Assembly: GCA_020310875.1 (NCBI GenBank)
Contig: CM035407.1
Location: 217,775,145-217,839,144 of the forward strand
Reading direction: 5' to 3'
DNA length: 64,000 nucleotides
From: Ceratopteris richardii
Taxonomy: Eukaryota; Streptophyta; Polypodiopsida; Polypodiales; Pteridaceae
The notes under the pieces were generated by a model. It did not search any database, was not told the DNA's origin, and worked only from the letters and a program-made list of their open reading frames with translations. Position 1 is the stretch's first letter; every line of letters starts with the position of its first letter. Shown here piece by piece: positions 46,521 through 58,405 of the stretch. A program made the position numbers and the translations under genes.

Positions 46521-46734
46521 GAGGCCTCAACGCCAAAGAGCCAAATGGCGGACACTACCTCGCACGTTGCACCCGGGAAGTTGGAGGCTGCCATGTTGGC
46601 GGTCGGAGACGTCACCATCAGACGTGCATTCAAATAAGAGTTTCTGGAAATGGTAAGTCGGAGGTCCACCATCTCATTTCCAGAATCTCTCGTTATCGAT
46701 GGCAATTGGCCCACGGACATCATCTAAACAAAAT

Positions 46735-47400
46735 GGCCCTTAAAATAGTCCCTAGTCTGCCAAATTTTTCCAACTCATCTCTCTAGCACATGCTTATCTT
46801 AATATTATATTCTAGTTTGCTACATTGGTATTAGAACCAATGGGCTCGATCTACACATGAAAATTTTATAGCAACAAGGAGGAAAAGATATGAATTTAGA
46901 CATGTCTCAAAAAGTGCAAATCATGTAGGATGGCATCTTTGATCACTCCCAGAAGGTATCATATGTGATCTCAATTTCTTCTTTTTGACTCATATATGTT
47001 ATTTGGAGTATAAGGTGAATCCCACTAGAGAGATAAAAACATGTTCTTCTAGGTTAAAAAATGAGGCTCAGGGTATGCCTATAGTTTATTTTATATAGGC
47101 TTTATTTTCAAGGACGAAAATCTTTCCCAAGGGAGGAAGAGTGTTATAACATAAAGTCTATGATCTGAGTTAATATAAGTTAACTTAAGTCCAGAGAGAC
47201 TTTACTCGAGTGGCAAGTACACCGACCACTTGTGACTCTAGTGGAAGGTACTAAAGGGATGGTGGATATCGCACATACGTTTCTAGACGCTAGATGCATT
47301 TACTGTCCTTGTTGATTCAAGTAGCTATATATTGAGGCATAAGGTTGGGAGGAGAGTCATCTCTCTAGCATGTGGTGGTCTTAATAACCTAGTCTATTAA
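46735..47400 (+). mobile_element. Non-coding Ty3/gypsy-like derivative (unit 1)
   Basis: A possible LTR end (GTTTGCTACA) is followed by a PBS-like TTGGTATTAGAACC at about 46833. Then come about 300 bp without pol, and GGACGAAAATCTTTCCCAAG GGAGGAAGAG, the usual gypsy pre-LTR and polypurine tract, at 47112-47141. TGTTATAACATAAAG begins a second LTR at 47142. CATCTCTCTAGCA occurs in both LTRs. The internal deletion or TRIM-like structure is inferred. Confidence 0.5.
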
Positions 47401-47804
47401 AAGATGATGAATGTTTATAATGCCGATTCCACCTTTAAACAACACATATTCCATCATTCTTCACTAATGTTAGAATTCATGTTGGTTTGGCCATGGAACG
47501 AATACAAAATAATATAACGACTATAAATGAAACCAAAACCATCCTCCATTTCTCTCAACGTCAAAAAGATTTTTTGATATGGTTGAATTCGGTAGCACCC
47601 GTTGACAAGCAGGAAAGTATAAGCAAACAAATCAAAGTGTGCGATTGTCATTTGCACACATATCAAAGTGTACGATTTCAACAAACATGAACAAATTCAT
47701 TTACAAAAATAATAGGCAAGAAGCAATGACCTACACTGAAACCAATTTTTGGGACAATGAAGAAAAATGAATTACAACAATGAATGACAAGATAAGAGTG
47801 CACC

Positions 47805-47942
47805 ACTAGTGGTTTTCACTTCATGCTTGATAGCTCAGCATATCTTGGTTGAGCAAGAAGTGACCTACTATGGCCACTTCTAGTTGTAAGGCTATGCATA
47901 GGGTGGCTTTCACAGCCACTATTGAGTGTGTGTGGCTCATCA
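47805..47942 (+). pseudogene. Family C RNase H fragment (unit 1)
   Basis: About 138 bp closely matching C1 41980-42115 (TTCACTTCATGCTTG to GTGTGTGTGGCTCA), with no flanking C sequence. It lies about 440 bp upstream of the U1 start codon. Confidence 0.88.
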
Positions 47943-48315
47943 TTAGGGCGAAAAACGGTCGAAAAGAGGCTGTTTGCTAATGAGAGATTAAGGAAATTGA
48001 CAAATAGAGTCTTTCCACGTGTACAAGAATATAACATTGCCGTCTCTTTTAACCATATGAAGCATTTTTTTTTAATACAATTTTCTCTAAAAGCGCCGCT
48101 AAAGTGATGAAGAGTCTCGTATTTAGTGTACAATTTTTTGGTTTGATGCAAAAAAAGATACTTTGGCACACTATACAAAGCATATTCTCGAATTTCCAAG
48201 AAGTAATTGATTTTTGAAGATACGAAATATTTTTGGGTTCAAAAAATTTCATGATCGTTTAGTGACAAGGTTTACATCAAATCAAAAGTTTCCACGTGTA
48301 CAAAGCCTTTTTCTC

Positions 48316-48323
48316 TATAAATA
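48316..48323 (+). promoter_or_regulatory. TATA box of gene-family member U1
   Basis: TATAAATA, 61 bp before the start codon at 48384, conserved in U2 at about 54204. Upstream CACGTGTACAAAG is also conserved. Confidence 0.65.
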
Positions 48324-48383
48324 CTGCCAAAATTTGTGAACGTCGATTTCTCGCTTTGAACATTCTTCTTCTTCTAAGTTCAA

Positions 48384-49535
48384 ATGGCTTCTTCTTCTCG
48401 TCGTCCTTTCAATCGTGTAACCTCATGTGAGGTTTACAAGAGAAGAGAGGATTCTTTGTGGAAACCTCTTTCTGTGAAAGTAAATGAATAGGTAACTATG
48501 TATCCTAGCTGTAGAGGTGCCCATAAAGTCAAGCGTGCCAAAAGAGACAACACAAGAAACCATTGGAAGGGACGTATTCTCAGTTTCAAATTGAAGAGAT
48601 GCGGTTGGTTTGCACAAGTACAACATATGTACACCGCTAAGGATCTTGTTCTAGAAAATCATCTGCAATTCCCTTCGTACTGTAAGTGAAGTTTGACAAT
48701 GCTCTTCTATCATTCCAATTGTTTTTGTATAATAAAACATATGTTTTTGTACTGCAGATATCTTTCCTTCCAATATTGTGGAATGGCAACCTGTTGAATG
48801 TTTAACATGAACATTCAGAGTTCTTCATAAGGAATATGCAAAACTCATGTATGCAGACAAATCTGTTCAATTTTTCAATAGCATAGAGTTATTTGTCCAT
48901 TATGCAGATTATCAAGTGCCATCAGCGAGGAGTTCTTATGGAAATCTTGTACATGTACCTGGTCCCTGCATCTCTTCATTAGATTGGGATGCTCCTGATC
49001 ATTCAACAGTTTCAAGTTTTCTATGCAAAATTAAATTTGACATCCAAAAGGCAATGTCAACAGACCGAATTTCGAGAAGGATAAAGATTCAATGGTTTTC
49101 TCTTATTCATGTCTTTGTAGCATGCTTTAACAACATGTTATTATAGAAAACAAAAACAATGTGGTTGAATAGGAGAGTCTCTATTTCAAAGATTGATGAT
49201 GTTTTTGGTAGGGAATGGGATAGCAAAGAAGTTCAAAAGCTAGGTGACATTATTTTATGTAAAGTTAGTCCCAATTCTCTTTCAATCTCATATCAGATAT
49301 GTCGACAATCTCTGGTTCTAGGTTATGACTATAGAAGCTGGAAAAAAAAGCTTGGACTTTGGATAGCCTTGGACTCAGAGGAGAGTTGTCCAGAATTTCA
49401 GTTAGAAGTATTGATTCATCCAGATTTTCAATCAAGGAAAATAATTTTCACTGCAAATTGGAATCTCAGAAATGTAAGCGAGCTCCTAGAATACCTTGAT
49501 GAGGTATCATCTCACTGTAGTTCTCAATTGATGAT
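48384..49535 (+). pseudogene. Unrecognised spliced gene family, member U1
   Basis: ATG at 48384. Exon 1 (99 codons plus one base) ends at 48681; a 76-nt intron 48682-48757 has GTAAGT and TACTGCAG; exon 2 opens YIFPSNIVEWQPVECL. Family landmarks are CRGAHKVKRAKRDN, HWKGRILSFKLKRC, AQVQHMYTAKDLVLEN, DIQKAMS, WFSLIHVFVACFN, FGREWDS and KLGLWIALDS. Stops: TAG 48489-48491 (TGG in U2), TGA 48808-48810 (AGA in U2) and TAG 49144-49146 (shared with U2); a 1-nt deletion near 49520 shifts the frame. C2 inserted at 49536. Product about 420 residues before decay. No signal peptide or membrane segment. Function unknown; the order of conserved blocks in the first 170 residues is weakly BAH-like. Confidence 0.75.
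49531..49535. repeat. Left target duplication of C2
   Basis: ATGAT, the same five bases as before C3 (55420-55424) and after C3 (60006-60010). Confidence 0.85.
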
Positions 49536-49765
49536 TGTTGATATATTTATGTAGTAATGTGTGTGAAGAGTCTAGGACTGCCGGGGCACTTTTTTCGCTC
49601 TTTAGGAGGTTTTTTTCCCCCGGCTTGTATATATGCCTATTGCCCTAATGGGCTACTTATCTTTGTACATTCTCTAGTAATACATTCATTCTTGTGTGTT
49701 GTGGTCCAAGCTTCTTCTTCTTCCTTGTGTTGTTCGCGTGTTTCCGCAGATGTCTAACTCCAACA
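49536..49765 (+). repeat. 5' LTR of C2
   Basis: TGTTGATATATTT to CTAACTCCAACA, 230 bp. Confidence 0.94.
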
Positions 49766-50119
49766 ATTGGTATCAGAGCAGGTCGCCGCTTCATCTAGGG
49801 CGTCGTCAACACTCCTCCGGTTGCAATCTCAGATTCGCATGAAATTTTGTGAGCATACTCAGGGTGTTTCAGAGATCAAAACATCTTCGCTCTGTGGTGC
49901 CGAAATCGTGATCTGAGCTCGTTTCGGCCTCTGAACACATTATCGCAGTGCTTGTGTAGGCTATTTCATCTTTTTGTGCCAAAGGTATATACCTGTTTTG
50001 ATTTGCCAATATAAGCGTCTCAAAGTCTCCTACAGGTTTAGCAAAACTTGTCTGGGTAGTTCGTTCAACTTTTTGAGATAGAGTCAATTCTCTGCGTCAA
50101 GGTATTTTAGTCACCGGCC

Positions 50120-52288
50120 ATGGCTGAAAGTAGTGATGTATTCCGTATGTTGGCTGTTGAGGATAAGTTGGATGGTACCAACTACCCATTATGGGCTTAT
50201 ATGATGCGACATGTACTGGTTGCAAAAGGACTGTGGAACTTTGTGCACGGTGTTGAAAGACGTCCCGTTACACCTGCGACTACAAGCACTGCAAATACAG
50301 GTGCTCAAGCTGATGGAGATGGTGTTGAAGATGATATTCTGCAGATTCCTATTCATGTTGTTGTTTTTGTTGCACCTACTGTAGAGCAAACTCGTTGGGA
50401 TGGCAGAGATGCTCAAGCACATGCATTGATAGCTTTGTCTGTCAAATGTGCTATTATTCCTCACATTCGCTCTTGTAGAACAGCAAAGGATGCTTGGGAT
50501 ACACTTACCACATTGTACCAGGCTAGGAATGAGGCTTGTGTTGCTTACCTCCGAAAACAGTTGGAGAGTGAGCACATGAATGAAGGTGATTTTATGGACA
50601 GTTTCCTAACAAAGATCAAAGACTTGAAGGAACAATTGATTTCTACTGATGAGGTTATACCAGATAGCTCACTTGTGCAGACTGTTCTGAATGGTCTTCC
50701 TGATTCATATCAGAGTTTTGCTTCTACTCTTTGGTTGATGATGAAAGGCAATCCAAATGCCTTGTCATTTGAGGAGTTAGTCTCAGTTCTATTGCAGGAA
50801 GATCAGTCCACGCAAAACAGGTCCATTATGCGAGTTGCAGATCAAGCTTTCCTGGCTAGTCAGAAGGGCAATGGAAAATGGAGCTCTTCAACTAGTAAGC
50901 AGAAATCTGCTAATTCTGCATATTTCAAGAAGGAAGATAAAGATGAGAAGAAATCAGAAAAGCAGAAATTGTTTTGTAAGTACTGTAAAGGGAACGATCC
51001 TATCATAAAGAACTGTCCAAAATTGGCTACTAAAGAGGCAAAGAAGAAAGAGGCTGGAATGGTTGTTGCAGAGGCCTCTACACCAAAAACAGAGTCTGCA
51101 AATCTTTTGCAAGAAGAAGAATGGGCGTTTACTACTGTCTGCAATTTGGACCCATCTTCTCATGATCAATGCATATCTGCAGTAGACTCAGATGTTTGGT
51201 ACTTTGACAGTGGGGCGACCAAACATATTACCTCACAGCGCAGTTTCTTCTCTTCACTCGAGCCTGCCCCTATAGGGAATACTGTTACATGCGCCAACAA
51301 CTCCTCTTATCCTGTTATGGGAGTTGGTAAGATCATTTTGACTACTGCTCATGGTAGTTCTTTCACTTTGTCAGATGCTTTATTTGTGCCAGGGATCAAG
51401 AAGAATCTGTTATCAGTTTCTACATTAGCCAAGATTGGCTTGGTTGTGAAATTTGTTGACGAAAGATGTACAGTTCATGATCTGTCAAATGGCGATGTTA
51501 TTATTGCTTCTGGCATTTTATGTCATTGGCTATATAAGCTCATAGACTATGAAAGATCTGAAAATGATTTGGCATGTGCAGTAAATGATGCTCACGCTAT
51601 GTCAGATGCAAAGCTTTGGCATGCATGCTTTGGTCATCTGAATTTTGCTAGTTTGCTACGCCTGTAGAAATCTGAAATGGTGTCCTCTTTGCCCAAACTT
51701 GAGGCACCTAGAAAACATATTTGTGAAGGCTGTATTTTGGGGAAAATGCAGCGTTCCTCCTTTCCAAAAGATGGTCCAGTTCGGGCTACACATAAATTGT
51801 AGCTTGTACATAGTGATGTATGTGGTCTTATGCAGACACCCTCTTTTGGAAATTACCTTTACTTCGTGACTTTCATTGATCATGTTTCCACGCATGCATG
51901 GGTATATCCACTCAAAGTAAAGTTTGAAGTGTTCATGTGCTTTAAATAGTTTTTGGTTTTGGCTGAAAATCTGTGAGCATGTAAAATGGGCATCCTCCAT
52001 TCTGATCGAGGGGGGGAATATATGTCTTCTGATTTTAATGCATTTCTAGCTGAACGTGGGATAAAACACTAGTGTACAATGCCGTATACACCTCAAGAAA
52101 ATGGAGTTGCGGAAGGAAAGAAGAGGTCACTCATGGAGATGGCGAGGTGCATAATCAAGAGTCAGGCTTTACCACATAGTTTCTGGCTTGAGGCTGTCAT
52201 GTGTGCAGCATATGTACTGAATAGGTGTCCCACTAAAGCACTGCAATCTATCACTCCATATGAGGCTTGGCATGATCGCAAGCCATCT
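50120..52288 (+). pseudogene. C2 gag, protease and partial integrase
   Basis: ATG at 50120; open for 515 codons to TAG at 51665-51667 (CAG in C1). The knuckle reads CKYCKGNDPIIKNC, with the zinc His replaced by Pro. The protease keeps its Asp: YFDSGATKHIT. The integrase zinc region has HACFGHLNF and CEGCILGKM. Further stops follow near 51800, 51948 and 52070. The second integrase Asp is kept (HSDRGGEY), but the Glu motif reads NGVAEGKKRS with the following Arg changed to Gly. The frame ends at the junction after KPSV. Confidence 0.92.
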
Positions 52289-52589
52289 GTTTATTATTCA
52301 ATGGAAAAAGGGGCTCGCTTTCGAAAATAACCAATGATTTGAGAGAGAGAGAGGGGGGGTGGTGCCTAAGGCCTCAACGCCAAAGAGCTAAATGGTGGAC
52401 ACTACCTCGCACGTTGCACTCGGGAAGTTGGAGGCTGCCATGTTGGCGGTCGGAGACGTCACCATCAGACGTGCATTCGAATAAGAGTTTCTCGAAATGG
52501 TAAGTCGGAGGTCCACCATCTCATTTCCAGAATCTCTCGTTATCGATGGCAATTGGCCCACGGACATCATCTAAACAAAATGGCCCTTA

Positions 52590-53290
52590 AAATGGTCCCT
52601 AGTCTGGCCAAAATTTTTCCAACTCATCTCTCTAGCACATGATTATCTTAATATTATATACTAGTTTGCTACATTGGTATTAGAACCAATGGGCTCGATC
52701 CACAACTTGGATATGAAGCTTTCTTAAGTTCACTGAACCCACACATGAAAATTTTATAGCAACAAGGAGGAAAAGATATGAATTTAGACATGTCTCAAAA
52801 AGTGCAAATCATGTAGGATGGCATCTTTAATCACTCCCAGAAGGTATCATATGTGATCTCAATTTCTTCTTTTTGACTCATATATGTTATTTGGAGTATA
52901 AGGTGAATCCCACTAGAGAGATAAAAACATGTTCTTCCAGGTTAAAAAATAAGGCTCAGGGTATGCCTATAGTTTATTTTATATAGGCTTTATTTTCAAG
53001 GACGAAAATCTTTCCCAAGGGAGGAAGAGTGTTATAACATAAAGTCTATGATCTGAGTTAATATAAGTTAACCTAAGTCCAGAGAGACTTAACTCGAGTG
53101 GCAAGTACACCGACCACTTGTGACTAGTGGAAGGTACTAAAGGGATGGTCGATATCGCACATACATTTCTAGACGCTAGATGCATTTATGGTCCTTGTTG
53201 ATTCAAGTAGCTATATATTGAGGCATAAGGTTGGGAGGAGAGTCATCTCTCTAGCATGTGGTGGTCTTAATAACCTAGTCTATTAAAAAG
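52590..53290 (+). mobile_element. Non-coding Ty3/gypsy-like derivative (unit 2)
   Basis: Copy of the unit 1 structure: PBS-like TTGGTATTAGAACC at about 52674, polypurine-like GGGAGGAAGAG and LTR start TGTTATAACATAAAG near 53031. Confidence 0.5.
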
Positions 53291-53689
53291 ATGATGAATG
53301 TTTATAATGCCGATTCCACCTTTAAACAACACATATTCCATCATACTTCACTAATGTTAGAATTCATGTTGGTTTGGCCATGGAACGAATACAAAATAAT
53401 ATAACGACTATAAATGAAACCAAAACCATCCTCCATTTCTCTCAACGTCAAAAAGATGTTTTGATATGGTTGAATTCGGTAGCACCCGTTGACAAGCAGG
53501 AAAGTATAAGCAAACAAATCAAAGTGTTCGATTGTCATTTGCACACATATCAAAGTGTACGATTTCAACAAACATGAACAAATTCATTTACAAAAATAAT
53601 AGGCAAGAAGCAATGACCTACACTGAAACCAATATTTGGAACAATGAAGAAAAATGAAATACAACAATCAATGACAAGATAAGAGTGCA

Positions 53690-53828
53690 CCACTAGTGGT
53701 TTTCACTTCATGCTTGATAGCTCAGCATATCTTGGTTGAGCAAGAAGTGAACTACTATGGCCACTTCTAGTTGTAAGGCTATGCATAGGGTGGCTTTCAC
53801 AGCCACTATTGAGTGTGTGTGGCTCATC
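53690..53828 (+). pseudogene. Family C RNase H fragment (unit 2)
   Basis: Duplicate of 47805-47942, so the fragment was already in place before the duplication. Confidence 0.88.
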
Positions 53829-54271
53829 ATTAGGGCGAAAAATGGTCGAAAAGGGGCTGTTTGCTAATGAGAGATTAAGGAAATTGACAAATAGAGTCTT
53901 TTCACGTGTACAAGAATATAACATTGCCGTCTCTTTTAACCCTATGAAGCATTTCTTTTTTTAATACAATTTTCTCTAAAAGTGCCGCTAAAGTGATGAA
54001 GAGTCTCGTATTCAGTGTACAATTTTTCGATTTGATGCAAAAAAAGATACTTTGGCACACTACACAAAGCATATTCTCGAATTTCGAAGAAGGAATTGAT
54101 TTTTGAAGATACAAAATATTTTTGGGTTCACAAAATTTCATGATCATTTAGCGACAGGGTTTACATCAAATCAAAAGTTTCCACGTGTACAAAGCCTTTT
54201 TCTCTATAAATACTGCCAAAATTTGTGAACGTCGGTTTCTCGCTTTGAACATTCTTCTTCTTCTAAGTTCA

Positions 54272-55424
54272 ATGGCTTCTTTTTCTCATCGTCCTTCCAA
54301 TCGTGTAATCTCATGTGAGGTTTACAACAGAAGAGAGGATTTTTTGTGGAAAACTCTTTCTGTGAAAGTAAATGAATGGGTAACTATGCTTCCTAGGTGC
54401 AGAGGTGCCCATAAAGTCAAGCGTGCCAAAAGAGACAACACAAGAAACCACTGGACGGGACATATTCTCAGTTTCCAATTGAAGAGATGCGGTTGGTTTG
54501 CACAAGTACAACATATGTACACCACTAAGGATCTTGTTCTAGAAAATCATCTGCAATTCCCTTCGTACTGTAAGTGAAGTTTGACGATGCTCTTCTATCA
54601 TTCCAGTTGTTTTTGTATAATAAAACATATGTTTTTGTACTGCAGATATCTTTCCTTCCAATATTGTGGAATGGCAACCTGTTGAATGTTTAACAAGAAC
54701 ATTCAGAGTTCTTCATAAGGAATATGCAAAACTCATGTATGCAGACAAATCTGTTCAATTTTTCAATAGCATAGAGTTATTTGTCCATCATGCAGATTAT
54801 CAAGTGTCATCAGGGAGGAGTTCTTATGGAAATCTTGTACATGTACTTGGTCCTTGCATCTCTTCATTAGATTGGGATGCTCGTGATCATTCAACAATTT
54901 TGAGTTTTCTATGCAAAATTAAATTTGACATCCAAAAGGCAATGTCAACAGACCAAATTTCGAGAAGGATAAAGATTTAATGGTTTCTGCCTATTCATGT
55001 CTTTGTAGCATGCTTTAACAACATGTTATTATAGAAAACAAAAACAATGTGGTTGAATAGGAGAGTCTCTATTTCAGAGATTGATGATGTTTTTGGTAGG
55101 GAATGGGATAGCAAAGAAGTTCAAAAGCTAGGTGACATTATTTTATGTAAAGTTAGTCCCAATTCTCTTTCAATCTCATATCAGATATGTCGAAAATCTC
55201 TGGTTCTAGGATATGACTATAGAAGGTGGAAAAAAAAGCTTGGACTTTGGATAGCCTTGGACTCAGAGGAGAATGGTCCAGAATTTGAGTTAGAAGTATT
55301 GATTCATCCAGATTTTCAATCAAGGAAAATAATTGTCACTGCAAATTGGAATCTCAGAAATGTAAGCAAGCTCCTAGAATACCTTGATGAGGTATCATCT
55401 TAGTGTAGATTCTCAATTGATGAT
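54272..55424 (+). pseudogene. Unrecognised spliced gene family, member U2 (5' part)
   Basis: ATG at 54272; exon 1 to 54569 is fully open (99 codons), intron 54570-54645 (76 nt, GTAAGT to TACTGCAG), exon 2 from 54646. It keeps TGG and AGA where U1 has stops. Its own lesions are TAA 54978-54980, TAG 55032-55034 (shared with U1) and TAG 55401-55403. The conserved C-terminal block is KLGLWIALDS, then TANWNLRN and LLEYLDEV. Copia C3 inserted at 55425. The frame resumes after the element at 60006. TATA box at about 54204 and CACGTG at 54182 lie upstream. Confidence 0.75.
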
Positions 55425-55653
55425 TGTTGATATATTTAGGTAGTAATGTGTCTGAACAGTCTAGGACCGCCAGGGCACTTTTTTCCTTGTTTAGGAGGTT
55501 TTTTCCCCTTGCTTGTATATACGCCTATTACCCTAATGGGCTACTTATCTTTGTACATTCTCTAGTAATACATTCATTCTTGTGTGTTGTGCTCCAAGCT
55601 TCTTCTTAGTCCTTGTGCTGTTCGCGTGCTTCCGCAGATGTCTAACTCCAAAA
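55425..55653 (+). repeat. 5' LTR of C3
   Basis: TGTTGATATATTT to CTAACTCCAAAA; the last CA is mutated. Confidence 0.93.
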
Positions 55654-56008
55654 ATTGGTATTAGTGCAGGTCGCCGCTTCATCTAGGGCATCGTCAACAC
55701 TCCTCCGGTTGCAGTCTTAGATTCGCATGAAATTTGGTGAGCATACTCACGATGTTTCAGAGATCAAAACATCTTCGCTTTGTGGTGCCGAAATCTTGAT
55801 CTGAGCTCGTTTCGGCCTGCGAACACATTATCGCAGTGCTTGTGTAGCCTATTTTGTCTTTTTGTGCCAAAGGTATATACCTGTTTTGATTTGCCACTAT
55901 AAGCGTCTCAAAGTCTGCTACAGGTTTAGCAAAACTCGTCTGGGTAGTTCCGTTCAACTTTTTGAGATACAGTAAATTTTTTGCATCAAGGTATTTTAGT
56001 CACAGGCC

Positions 56009-58405
56009 ATGGCTGAAAGCAGTGATGTATTCCATATGTTGGCTGTTGAGGATAAGTTTGATGGTACCAACTACCCATTATGGGCTTATATGATGCGACA
56101 TGTATTGGTTGCAAAAGGACGATGGAACTTTGTGCAGGGTGTTTAAAGACGTCATGTTACACCTGCGACTACAGGCACTGCAAATACAGGTGCTGAAGCT
56201 GATGGAGATGGTGTTGAAGATGATATTCTGCAGATTCCTGTTCATGTTGTTGTTTCTATTGCACCTACTACAGAGAAAACTCCTTGGGATGGTAGAGATG
56301 CTCAAGCACATGCATTGATAGCTTTGTCTGTCAAAGGTGCTATTATTCCTCACATTCGCTCTTGCAGAACAGCAAAGGATGCTTGGGATACACTTATCAC
56401 ATTGTACCAGGCTAGGAATGAGGCTCGTGTTGCTTACCTCCGAAAACAGTTGGAGAGTGAGCACATGAATGAAGGTGATTCTATGGACAGTTTCCTAACA
56501 AAGATCAAAGAATTGAAGGAACAGTTGATTTCTGCTGATGAGGTTATACGAGATAGCTCACTTGTGCAGACCGTTCTGAATGGTCTTCCAGATTCATATC
56601 AGAGTTTTGCTTCTACTCTTCGGTTGATGATGAAAGGCAATCCAAATGCCTTTTCATTTGAGGAGTTAGTCTCTGTTCTATTGCAGGAAGATCAGTCCAG
56701 GCAAAACAGGTCCATTATGTGAGTTGGAGATCAAGCTTTCCTGGATAGTCAGAAGGGCAATGGAAAATGGAGCTCTTCAACTAGCAAGAAGAAATCTACT
56801 AATTCTGCATATTCGAAGAAGGAAGATAAAGATGAGAAGAAATCAGAAAAGCAGAAATTGTTTTGTAAGTACTGTAAAGGGAATGATCATATCATAAAGA
56901 ACTATCCAAAACCGGCTGCTAAAGAGGCAAAGAAGAAAGACGCTGGAATGGTTATTGCAGAGGCCTCTACACCAAAAATAGAGTCTACAAACCTTGTGCA
57001 GGAAGAAGAATGGGCGGTTACTACTGTCTGGAGTTTTGACCCATCTTGTCATGATCAATGCATGTCTGCAGTAGACTCAGATGTTGGGTACTTTGACAGT
57101 GGGGTAACCAAACATATTACCTCACAGCGCAGTTTCTTCTCTTCACTCGAGCCTGCCCCTATAGGGAATACTGTTACATGCGCCAACAACTCCTCTTATC
57201 GTGTTATGGGAGTTGGTAAGATCATTTTGACTACTTCTGATCGTAGTTCTTTCACTTTGAAAATGCTTTATTTGTGCCAGGGATCAAGAAGAATCTGTTA
57301 TCAGTTTCTGCATTAGCTAAGATTGGCTTGGTTGTGAAATTTATTGATGACAGATGTATAGTTCATGATCTCTCAATTGGTGATGTTATTATTGCTTCTG
57401 GCATTTTATGTCATGGGCTGTATAAGCTCATAGACTATGAAAGATCTGAAAATGATTTGGCATGTGCAGTAAATGATTCTCAGGCTATGTCAGATGCAAA
57501 GCTTTGGCATGCATGCTTTGGTCATCTGAATTTTGCTAGTTTGCTATGCCTGCAGAAATCTGAAATGGTGTCCTCTATGCCCAAACTTGAGGCACCTAGA
57601 AAACATATTTGTGAAGGTTGTATTTTGGGCAAAATGCAGCGTTCCTCCTTTCCAAAAGATGGTTCAGTTTGGGCTACACAGAAATTGCAGCTTGGACATA
57701 GTGATGTCTATGGTCCTATGCAGACACCCTCTTTTGGAAATTACCTTTACTTCGTGACTTTCATTGATGATTTTTCCAGGCATGCATGGGTATATCCACT
57801 CAAAGTAAAGTCCGAAGTGTTCATGTGCTTTAAACAGTTTTTGGTTTTGGCTGAAAATCTGTCAGCATGTAAAATGGGCATCCTCCGTTCTAATTGAGGG
57901 GGGAATATATGTGTTTTGATTTTAATGCATTTCTAGTTGAATGTGGGATAAAACACAAGTGTACAGTGCCGTATACACCTCAAAAGAATGGAGTTGCTGA
58001 ATGAAAGAAGAGGTCATTCATGGAGATGGCGAGGTGCATGGTCAAGAGTCAAGCTTTACCACATAGTTTCTGGCTGGAGGCTGTCATGTGTGCAGCATAT
58101 GTACTAAACAGGTGTCCCACTAAAGCACTACAGGCTTGGTATGATTGCAAGCCATCTGTTGCTCATCTGCAGGTTTTTGGTTTTTTGGCATATGCACTAG
58201 TTCTTGAACAACATCGCAGAAAATTGGATGATAAGGCAGTAAAATGTATTTTTGTTGGGTACAGTTCTGAAAGTAAAGGCTATCATCTATATCATCCACA
58301 GACTAAACGCATTCTGGTTAGCCGTGATGTTGTTTTTGTGGAAGATGTTATTCAGCCATTGATTTCATGTACTAAGGAGACATCTGTGAGCTCCAAAGAC
58401 ATGTA
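56009..58405 (+). pseudogene. C3 gag, protease and integrase
   Basis: ATG at 56009, with TAA at 56144-56146 where C1 has GAA. Gag resumes (ALSVKGAIIPHIRSC) to a TGA near 56720. The knuckle CKYCKGNDHIIKNY has lost its last Cys. The protease has YFDSGVTKHIT, active Asp present. A small deletion near 57258 shifts the frame at the GAG-pre-integrase. Integrase zinc and first Asp regions follow to 57897, where a TGA replaces Arg of the R-GGEY motif; the second catalytic Asp is already Asn (RSN). NGVAE is followed by TGA near 58003. Then KCIFVGYSSESKGY is intact where C1 has its 5-nt deletion. Confidence 0.9.

Larger units (their letters stand above)
46433..52288 (+). repeat. Tandem duplication, unit 1
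   Basis: TTTATTATTCAA and what follows from 46433 is repeated from 52289. The unit contains a GA/G-rich tract, a gypsy LTR relic, an RNase H fragment, gene-family member U1 and the 5' part of copia C2. It ends inside C2 integrase at the codons for KPSV. A short TGTT homology is shared by the two sides of the junction. Confidence 0.92.
49536..52288 (+). mobile_element. Copia C2, 3' truncated by the duplication junction
   Basis: 5' LTR 49536-49765, primer-binding site at 49768, leader, gag-protease-integrase start, cut at 52288 within integrase. It has no 3' LTR because unit 2 of the duplication begins there. It sits at exactly the same host site as C3, so C2 and C3 derive from one insertion. 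Confidence 0.92.
52289..58160 (+). repeat. Tandem duplication, unit 2
   Basis: Copy of 46433-52288 with scattered substitutions and small indels, including a 42-bp segment near 52702-52740 absent from unit 1. Past the point equivalent to the C2 break, element C3 continues to its own 3' LTR. The right limit is therefore the position in C3 matching 52288. Confidence 0.88.

Noticed and set aside
46439..46723. Minus-strand frame with a Met start, present in both duplication units
   Set aside because: It runs through the GA/poly-G tract, is shorter in unit 2 and has no recognisable domain; its conservation is explained by the recent duplication.
28330..49780. Possible tRNA genes suggested by repeated TGGTATCAGAGC
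   Set aside because: These are retrotransposon primer-binding sites next to LTR ends; no cloverleaf surrounds them.
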